Source: Pseudomonadota bacterium
GTDB taxonomy: Bacteria; Pseudomonadota; Gammaproteobacteria; SZUA-229
Reading direction: 5' to 3'
Length of the DNA: 5,085 nt
Assembly (NCBI GenBank): GCA_015222965.1
Contig: JADFWF010000068.1
Location: 1-5,085 of the forward strand
Both the position numbers and the translations under genes were made by a program. The notes below the pieces were generated by a model. The model worked only from the letters and a program-made list of their open reading frames with translations. It had not been told where the DNA came from and did no database searches. Every line of letters begins with the position of its first letter. The stretch's first letter is position 1. Of the stretch, positions 1 through 5,085 are shown piece by piece.

Positions 1-159
1 CCCTACATGCTGGTTATCGGTGATCGGGAGCTTGAAACAAATACAGTGGCCGTTCGCACGCGAAGCGGTGAAGACCTGGGAGCGATGTCAGTTGATGACC
101 TTGCCAACCGGTTTTCATTGGAGATCGCGCGCCGCGGTCATGCTGTTTTAGAGGAATAA
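1..159 (+). CDS. thrS: Threonyl-tRNA synthetase, C-terminal end (partial, cut by window start)
   Basis: This is the last 52 codons of an open frame that enters from outside the window and stops at TAA 157-159. ThrS is the cytoplasmic enzyme that attaches threonine to tRNA-Thr. The visible part belongs to the C-terminal anticodon-binding domain. It begins [20 protein letters not shown], continues with a [10 protein letters not shown] stretch that matches the family's GEDLG signature near the C terminus, and ends RRGHAVLEE. The catalytic core, the editing domain and the start lie outside the window, so nothing can be said about them. The gene ends 4 bases before the proposed infC start, and the infC Shine-Dalgarno sequence lies inside its last codons, so the two are probably translated from one message. 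thrS directly upstream of infC is the standard gammaproteobacterial order, which supports the call. Confidence 0.93.
   Translation, partial: PYMLVIGDRELETNTVAVRTRSGEDLGAMSVDDLANRFSLEIARRGHAVLEE
151..154 (+). promoter_or_regulatory. Ribosome binding site that fixes the infC start
   Basis: GAGG at 151-154, within GAGGA, is a strong Shine-Dalgarno sequence lying inside the last codons of thrS. It is 9 bases upstream of ATC 164 (bases 155-163 between them), a normal distance. No comparable purine-rich site at suitable spacing precedes TTG 254 closely enough to compete with the conservation argument for the upstream start. Confidence 0.75.
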
Positions 160-163
160 AACT

Positions 164-688
164 ATCGCTTCACCAAAAAAGACGCGCATTAATAGCGACA
201 TCACTTATCCTGAAGTACGGGTTATTGACCATGAAGGTGAACAACTCGGTATTTTGACAAGTGAGGAGGCGCTAGCAAAAGCAAAAAGCGTCTCGTTGGA
301 TCTAGTTGAAGTTTCTCCCAATGCGGAGCCGCCTGTTTGCCGGATTATGGATTTCGGTAAATTCAGGTTCGAAAACAGCAAGAAGAAACAGGGTGCGAAG
401 AAGAAACAGCGTCGTACTCAGGTTAAAGAAATTAAGTTTCGTCCTCGTACCGAGGTGGGTGACTACAACACCAAGCTGGGTAAGCTGAAAAAATTTCTTG
501 AAAGTGGTGACAAGACCAAGGTTACCATGCGTTTCAGAGGGCGTGAATTTGCGCATCAGGAACTGGGTATGCAGTTATTGCAACGTGTAGTGGCAGATCT
601 GGAAGAGATCGCCAACGTTGAACAGATGCCAGGCATGGAAGGGCGTCAGATGGTTATGGTGCTGGGTCCTAAGAAGACCAATAAGTAA
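164..688 (+). CDS. infC: Translation initiation factor IF-3, starting at a rare ATC codon
   Basis: IF3 binds the 30S subunit, keeps the subunits apart and rejects wrong initiator tRNA and non-standard start codons. With the ATC 164 start the protein has 174 residues, close to the 180 of E. coli. The N-domain shows the conserved TRIN motif (residues 7-10), GEQLGI (25-30) and the hallmark [14 protein letters not shown] (50-63). A Lys/Arg/Gln-rich linker follows at about 71-86. The C-domain starts at about 87 with VKEIKFRP, then [14 protein letters not shown] and [13 protein letters not shown] near the end. The start is inferred: a stop (TAG 149-151) closes this frame upstream, no ATG, GTG or TTG occurs between it and TTG 254, and conserved family sequence fills that interval. 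ATC 164 is the codon that follows a good ribosome binding site. E. coli infC uses AUU, through which IF3 represses its own translation; an AUC start probably does the same here. Confidence 0.93.
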   Translation: MASPKKTRINSDITYPEVRVIDHEGEQLGILTSEEALAKAKSVSLDLVEVSPNAEPPVCRIMDFGKFRFENSKKKQGAKKKQRRTQVKEIKFRPRTEVGDYNTKLGKLKKFLESGDKTKVTMRFRGREFAHQELGMQLLQRVVADLEEIANVEQMPGMEGRQMVMVLGPKKTNK

Positions 689-740
689 CAGTCATTAAAT
701 TAACTGTTATGCGTTGTTTAGTAATAGCTGAACAGTTAAT
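686..740 (+). promoter_or_regulatory. Two mutually exclusive hairpins in the infC-rpmI leader, candidate L20 control region
   Basis: Three related segments lie between the infC stop and the rpmI ribosome binding site. TAACAGT (686-692, including the infC stop codon) can pair with ACTGTTA (703-709) over a 10-base loop. ATTAACTGTT (699-708) can instead pair perfectly with AACAGTTAAT (731-740), giving 10 base pairs over a 22-base loop. The middle segment cannot do both, so the RNA has two alternative folds. In E. coli this interval contains the RNA structures by which L20 represses rpmI and rplT. Position and architecture make a similar role plausible, but the sequence alone does not show L20 binding. 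Confidence 0.45.
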
Positions 741-770
741 AGAAAAGTATTTTAGATTTGGAGAAGGCAT

Positions 771-968
771 ATGCCTAAGATGAAAACAAACCGCGGTGCT
801 GCAAAGCGTTTTCGCAAGAACGGTTCCGGTGGATTTAAACGTGGTAAATCACATCGTCGTCATATTTTGACCAAGAAGAGCACCAAGCGTAAACGCCATT
901 TACGTGATGATGCACAGGTTCATGAGAATGATAAGAAGATGCTCATCCGTATGTTGCCATACGTATAA
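771..968 (+). CDS. rpmI: 50S ribosomal protein L35
   Basis: L35 (bL35) is a small basic protein of the large ribosomal subunit. The 65-residue product has the usual family length. It carries the conserved N terminus [14 protein letters not shown], a [12 protein letters not shown] segment, the highly conserved core [14 protein letters not shown] at about 32-45, and the C-terminal LPYV. Lysine and arginine dominate, as expected for an rRNA-binding protein. The ATG start is supported by GGAG at 760-763 with 7 bases of spacing, and by family length. It sits between infC and rplT, its standard position, and is probably co-translated or co-regulated with rplT. In E. coli L20 controls this gene and, through coupling, itself; the foldable leader at 686-740 would suit that here. 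Confidence 0.97.
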   Translation: MPKMKTNRGAAKRFRKNGSGGFKRGKSHRRHILTKKSTKRKRHLRDDAQVHENDKKMLIRMLPYV

Positions 969-1007
969 GCTTTACGTCATTCATATATAGATTAAGAGAA
1001 TAGAACA

Positions 1008-1367
1008 ATGCCAAGAGTAAAAAGAGGCGTACAAGCCAGAGCTAAACACAAAAAAGTTTTAGCCAAAGCAAAAGGTTATTACGGTGCACGCAGTCGTGTT
1101 TATCGTGTAGCACACCAGGCCGTAATCAAAGCCGGTCAATATGCATATCGTGACCGCCGCGTTAAAAAACGTATGTTCCGTTCATTATGGATTATACGTA
1201 TTAATGCTGCAGCTGCTGAGTGTGGTATTTCATACAGCCGCCTGATCAATGGCCTGACTAAAGCTGAAGTTGCAATCGATCGTAAAGTATTAGCTGATCT
1301 TGCTATTCATGATATGGCTGCCTTTACAAAAATAGCTGATAAGGCCAAAGAAGCACTCGCAGCTTAA
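1008..1367 (+). CDS. rplT: 50S ribosomal protein L20
   Basis: L20 (bL20) binds 23S rRNA early in assembly of the 50S subunit and, in E. coli, also represses translation of rpmI-rplT. The 119-residue product matches the usual length of about 118. The basic N-terminal extension (about 1-55) reads [16 protein letters not shown] followed by [19 protein letters not shown] and AYRDRR. The globular part has [27 protein letters not shown] and [13 protein letters not shown]. The start ATG follows AAGAGA (994-999) with 8 bases of spacing, a modest ribosome binding site that fits translational dependence on upstream rpmI. Its last codon is followed within 53 bases by an intrinsic terminator, so it likely ends one transcript of the infC-rpmI-rplT group. 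Nothing in the sequence is unusual for the family. Confidence 0.97.
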   Translation: MPRVKRGVQARAKHKKVLAKAKGYYGARSRVYRVAHQAVIKAGQYAYRDRRVKKRMFRSLWIIRINAAAAECGISYSRLINGLTKAEVAIDRKVLADLAIHDMAAFTKIADKAKEALAA

Positions 1368-1382
1368 TTATTGCGGGTGTTA

Positions 1383-1403
1383 TTCGAGCGTAATATGCTC
1401 GAA
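1383..1403 (+). other. Small perfect hairpin after rplT
   Basis: TTCGAGC (1383-1389) and GCTCGAA (1397-1403) form a 7-base-pair inverted repeat over a 7-base loop. It is followed by A-rich sequence and not by a T run, so it is not itself an intrinsic terminator on this strand. It lies 16 bases after the rplT stop and 16 bases before the terminator hairpin, and could protect the mRNA 3' end or mark a pause. Its role is unknown. Confidence 0.4.
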
Positions 1404-1419
1404 AAAGCTTAATCAGTAC

Positions 1420-1448
1420 AAAAGGGGAAGCGCGCTTTCCCTTTTTTT
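1420..1448 (+). terminator. Rho-independent terminator between rplT and pheS
   Basis: AAAAGGGGAAG (1420-1430) pairs with CTTTCCCTTTT (1435-1445) as an 11-base-pair stem with one G-T wobble (1427/1438) around a CGCG loop. A run of seven T residues spans 1442-1448. This is a textbook intrinsic terminator, and its A-rich 5' arm means it could also work in the reverse direction. It either ends the infC-rpmI-rplT transcript or acts as an attenuator for pheST. E. coli has a leader-peptide-controlled attenuator here, but no Phe-rich leader peptide is visible upstream of this one. Confidence 0.88.
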
Positions 1449-1473
1449 ATGTGAAACAGAAACGAAAGATTGA

Positions 1474-1573
1474 ACCACAGAGGCACAGAGGGCACAGAGG
1501 TTTTGTTATTTAGCGCCTTCGGCGCGGATAATAATTAAAAGGTTTTTCTCCGTGTACTCTGTGCCTCTGTGGT
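1474..1573. mobile_element. MITE-like extragenic palindromic element of the CACAGAGG type
   Basis: The ends are perfect 17-base inverted repeats: ACCACAGAGGCACAGAG at 1474-1490 and its complement at 1557-1573. The left arm is built from three near-tandem copies of CACAGAGG (1476-1483, 1484-1491, 1493-1500). The centre contains a compact hairpin, GCGCC (1513-1517) and GGCGC (1521-1525) around TTC. From memory, intergenic repeats of this style recur in many bacterial genomes, so I read it as a non-autonomous, repeated element about 100 bases long. No coding sequence is present inside. I see no convincing target-site duplication at its borders, so the exact ends and the mode of mobility are unproven. 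It lies entirely between the rplT terminator and pheS. Confidence 0.7.
1503..1532 (+). promoter_or_regulatory. Possible sigma-70 promoter for pheST, inside the palindromic element
   Basis: TTGTTA (1503-1508) resembles the -35 consensus at 4 of 6 positions and GATAAT (1527-1532) the -10 consensus at 5 of 6, with an 18-base spacer. The spacer contains the small GC-rich hairpin of the element. Transcription would start near 1539 and give a pheS leader of about 74 bases. pheST needs a promoter if the terminator at 1420-1448 is efficient, and this is the best candidate I found after it. It is a pattern match only. Confidence 0.4.
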
Positions 1574-1600
1574 GAAAAAGTTTTTAAAAGTACTTCATAC

Positions 1601-1605
1601 GGGAG
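1601..1605 (+). promoter_or_regulatory. Ribosome binding site supporting the GTG start of pheS
   Basis: GGGAG at 1601-1605 lies 7 bases before GTG 1613. It supports that codon as the pheS start, together with the match of the following residues to the start of PheS homologues. Confidence 0.7.
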
Positions 1606-1609
1606 TTGA

Positions 1610-2629
<1,020 letters not shown>

Positions 2630-2641
2630 CAGGAAACAGAT

Positions 2642-5056
2642 ATGAAATTTAGCGAACAATGGTTAAGAGGCTGGGCTAATCCGGCTCTTTCAACGCAGGA
2701 GATGTGCGATCAGCTGACCATGGCGGGTCTGGAAGTTGATGGTGTTGAACCGGCTGCCGGCGAATTTACCGAGGTGGTTGTTGCCCGGATCGAGTCTCTG
2801 GAAAAGCACCCTGATGCTGATAAGTTAAATGTCTGTCAGGTGACTGATGGTACTGAAACGCTGCAGATCGTCTGCGGTGCCGCCAATGTAAGAGAAGGGC
2901 TGATCATCCCGCTGGCAAAAATTGGTGCTGTATTACCCGGTCCCGCTCCCGGCGAGTCATGGAAGATCAAACCGGCAAAACTACGTGGTGTCGAATCATC
3001 CGGCATGTTGTGTTCAGAAAAAGAGCTGGGTCTTGCTGATAGCGCAGAAGGTTTGATGGAGCTGCCAGCTGATGCGCCGGTCGGCCAGGATATACGTGAA
3101 TATTTACAGTTGGATGACACCATCATCGAACTGGATCTGACGCCAAATAGAGGTGATTGCCTGAGCATTACCGGTATCGCCCGTGAATTGGGCGTGCTGA
3201 ACCAGTGTGAAGTCACTGAGCAGCAATGGGCGCCTTACAAACAAACCATTAAAGACGAGTTTCCTGTTGAGATACAGGCTGGTGAAGCCTGCACGCACTA
3301 CGCGGGCCGTGTAATCAAAGGTATAGATGTCAAAGCACAAACACCATTATGGATGCTCGAACGCTTGAGGCGCAGCAGTATTCGCGGTTTGAGCCCGGTG
3401 GTTGATATCACGAACTACGTCATGCTGGAGCTTGGGCAGCCGATGCATGCTTTTGATCTTAACAAACTGGATGGAAAAATAAATGTCCGCTTTTCTGAAA
3501 AATCAGAAAAAGTAACGCTATTAGATGGTAAAAGTATTGATCTCCAGGAAAATTCATTAGTTATCGCTGATAACTCTAAAATTCTTGCGCTCGCTGGCGT
3601 CATGGGCGGTGAAGATTCAGCCGTTGATGATTCAACAACGGATATCTTCCTGGAAAGCGCTTTCTTTAGACCTGAGATTATCGCGGGCAAAGCGCGCAGT
3701 TACGGCTTACACACAGATTCATCGCACCGCTTTGAGCGTGGTGTCGATACCCAGATGCAGGTTCATGCGATAGAGCGAGCCACAGAGCTGGTCCTTGAAA
3801 TCTGTGGTGGTGAGGTTGGCCCTGTGCTTGAGCATAAAACGGCTTCACATCCTGAAGAAGCCGTGCCCATCCACCTGCGTTCAAACCAGATCAAACGTGT
3901 ACTAGGCATCGAGCTGTCAGATGATGAAGTTACAGAAATTTTTCAGCGTCTGGGTATGGAAGTTAAAGTGTATCCTGACGGCTGGTTAGTGAAAGCACCA
4001 AGTTTTCGTTTTGACATAGAAATCGAAGCGGACCTGCTTGAAGAAGTCGTGCGTGTCTATGGATATAATAATATTCCGCGCACCTGTCCAAGTTATCATT
4101 CTGTTATTCAGGCGCAGCCAGAAGCTAAAAACTCGCTGAATGAACTTAAGAAATGCCTGGTTAACCGGGGTTATTTTGAAGCTATCAGCTACAGTTTCGT
4201 GGATCCGAAATGGCAGAAGATTCTGGATCCACAGACGAAAACAATCGCGCTGGCAAATCCTCTGTCTTCAGAGATGTCGGTCATGCGCACCACCATATGG
4301 GCAGGTTTGCTCGATGCGCTGAAACATAATGTAAACCGCCAGCAGAGCCGCGTGCGTTTGTTTGAAACAGGCCTGATTTTCAAGCCACAGGAATCAGGGG
4401 CTGAATCTGAAGCGGCTGGTGTCGATGCGATAAGCCAGGAACCTATGTTTGCCGGTGTTATCTGTGGTGATATTCATCATGAGCAATGGGCGGAGCAGAC
4501 GCAAAAAGTCGACTTTTATGATGTTAAAGCAGATGTAGAAGCCTTATTGGCTTTTTCTGCAACCGATTCAGTATTTGCTGCCGCAGAAAACCCTGCGCTG
4601 CATCCAGGTCAGAGTGCCTGTATCAAACAGGGTGAAGAGATTATAGGCTGGGTAGGGGCATTGCATCCACAAGTACAAAAAGCACTTGATATCGACCCGC
4701 GTGTTTATGTTTTTGAAATAAAACAGTCTGCTATTTTAAATAATAGTATTCCAGAATTTGCAGCGTTATCTCGCTTCCCTGAAGTGAGGCGTGACCTCGC
4801 AATTCTGGTTGCTGAGTCGATACCGGTTTCTGATATTTTGTCAGTAATTAACGAGGCGTCCTCCGATTTGGTCAAAGAAACGCAATTATTTGATATATAT
4901 CAGGGTAAAGGCGTTGACGAAGGCACAAAAAGTGTCGCTTTCGGCTTGATTTTACAGGAGTTTTCCCGCACTCTTACCGACAACGACGTAGATACCGAAA
5001 TTGAAAATATCGTTTCTACACTAAATCAACAATTTGCTGCTACACTTCGGGAGTAG
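2642..5056 (+). CDS. pheT: Phenylalanyl-tRNA synthetase beta subunit
   Basis: PheT pairs with PheS, binds tRNA-Phe and hydrolyses mischarged Tyr-tRNA-Phe. The 804 residues cover the full bacterial domain set. An N-terminal segment is followed by an OB-fold tRNA-binding domain (about 40-150; VVVARIESLEKHPDADKLNV, SSGMLCSEKELGL). The B3/B4 editing domain spans about 210-370 (DITNYVMLELGQPMHAFD near 255-272, then LAGVMGGE and HTDSSHRFERGVD). B5 follows (KAPSFRFDIEIEADLLEEVVRVYGY), then the catalytic-like core with no synthetase active site. The C-terminal FDX-ACB anticodon-binding domain runs from about 706 (FAALSRFPEVRRDLAIL) to the end. A slightly longer acidic linker (ESGAESEAAGVDAISQ) probably explains part of the excess over E. 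coli's 795 residues. ATG 2642 follows AGGA (2631-2634) at 7 bases. No frameshift or missing domain is seen. Confidence 0.97.
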   Translation: MKFSEQWLRGWANPALSTQEMCDQLTMAGLEVDGVEPAAGEFTEVVVARIESLEKHPDADKLNVCQVTDGTETLQIVCGAANVREGLIIPLAKIGAVLPGPAPGESWKIKPAKLRGVESSGMLCSEKELGLADSAEGLMELPADAPVGQDIREYLQLDDTIIELDLTPNRGDCLSITGIARELGVLNQCEVTEQQWAPYKQTIKDEFPVEIQAGEACTHYAGRVIKGIDVKAQTPLWMLERLRRSSIRGLSPVVDITNYVMLELGQPMHAFDLNKLDGKINVRFSEKSEKVTLLDGKSIDLQENSLVIADNSKILALAGVMGGEDSAVDDSTTDIFLESAFFRPEIIAGKARSYGLHTDSSHRFERGVDTQMQVHAIERATELVLEICGGEVGPVLEHKTASHPEEAVPIHLRSNQIKRVLGIELSDDEVTEIFQRLGMEVKVYPDGWLVKAPSFRFDIEIEADLLEEVVRVYGYNNIPRTCPSYHSVIQAQPEAKNSLNELKKCLVNRGYFEAISYSFVDPKWQKILDPQTKTIALANPLSSEMSVMRTTIWAGLLDALKHNVNRQQSRVRLFETGLIFKPQESGAESEAAGVDAISQEPMFAGVICGDIHHEQWAEQTQKVDFYDVKADVEALLAFSATDSVFAAAENPALHPGQSACIKQGEEIIGWVGALHPQVQKALDIDPRVYVFEIKQSAILNNSIPEFAALSRFPEVRRDLAILVAESIPVSDILSVINEASSDLVKETQLFDIYQGKGVDEGTKSVAFGLILQEFSRTLTDNDVDTEIENIVSTLNQQFAATLRE

Positions 5057-5058
5057 GT

Positions 5059-5085
5059 ATGGCATTGACGAAAGCCGATATGGCA
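5059..5085 (+). CDS. ihfA: Integration host factor alpha subunit, N-terminal start (partial, cut by window end)
   Basis: Only nine codons are visible, reading MALTKADMA. This is nearly identical to the start of E. coli IHF alpha (MALTKAEMS). IHF is a heterodimeric nucleoid protein that bends DNA at specific sites in recombination, replication and transcription. The start ATG lies 2 bases after the pheT stop, and its ribosome binding site (GGGAG, 5049-5053) is inside the last pheT codons, so translation is probably coupled to pheT. pheT-ihfA adjacency is standard in gammaproteobacteria, which carries much of the weight of this call given the short visible stretch. The DNA-binding arm and the rest of the protein lie outside the window. 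Confidence 0.85.

Noticed and set aside
254..688. IF3 starting at TTG 254
   Set aside because: This start drops 30 residues including the conserved TRIN and GEQLGI segments; the upstream ATC with its own ribosome binding site explains the data better.
714..753. Possible promoter before rpmI (TTGTTT with TTAATA, or TATTTT as a -10)
   Set aside because: The first pair has a poor -10 match with a 16-base spacer and the second has no -35 at a usable distance; the dyad symmetry explains this AT-rich stretch better.
1395..1412. Five-codon frame MLEKA as a PheM-like leader peptide
   Set aside because: It has no phenylalanine codon, no clear ribosome binding site, and its start lies within the loop and 3' arm of the small hairpin.
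2836..3216. 126-codon open frame on the minus strand inside pheT
   Set aside because: It lies entirely antisense to the conserved tRNA-binding domain and linker of PheT, resembles no protein I know, and is best seen as a shadow of the coding strand.
4199..4232. Inverted repeat GTGGATCC / GGATCCAC with an 18-base loop
   Set aside because: It falls within well-conserved pheT coding sequence and owes most of its symmetry to two GGATCC sites that encode ordinary residues; no regulatory role is suggested by position.

Overview
The window carries the conserved translation cluster thrS–infC–rpmI–rplT–pheS–pheT–ihfA, all on the + strand. It is cut at both ends: only the last 52 codons of thrS and the first 9 codons of ihfA are present. 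This gene order, an IF3 gene with a non-AUG start, and an IHF alpha subunit directly after pheT together point to a gammaproteobacterium. Base composition is moderate and not GC-rich. The protein sequences resemble the E. coli and Pseudomonas families but I cannot name a genus or species from them.

Layout. 1-159 is the 3' end of thrS (threonyl-tRNA synthetase). 164-688 is infC (IF3), which I start at a rare ATC codon; a start search limited to ATG/GTG/TTG would wrongly begin at TTG 254 and lose 30 conserved residues. 689-770 is a leader before rpmI (L35, 771-968) that can fold into two mutually exclusive hairpins. rplT (L20, 1008-1367) follows 39 bases later. The 245-base gap 1368-1612 holds a small hairpin, a strong intrinsic terminator, a roughly 100-base MITE-like palindromic element of the CACAGAGG type, a possible promoter inside that element, and the pheS ribosome binding site. 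pheS (1613-2629) and pheT (2642-5056) encode the two subunits of phenylalanyl-tRNA synthetase, and ihfA starts 2 bases after the pheT stop.

How the genes work together. IF3, L35 and L20 serve translation initiation and assembly of the large ribosomal subunit. ThrS and PheST charge tRNAs. IHF alpha is a DNA-bending protein that is co-transcribed with pheT in relatives. In E. coli the same block is controlled by IF3 autoregulation through its start codon, by L20 repression of rpmI-rplT, and by PheM-leader attenuation of pheST. Here the first has a direct sequence counterpart and the second a plausible one. No Phe-rich leader peptide is visible for the third; a terminator followed by the palindromic element occupies that place.

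I see no previously undescribed multi-gene system in this window. The points worth a second look are the infC start, the folding of the infC-rpmI leader, and the rplT-pheS gap.
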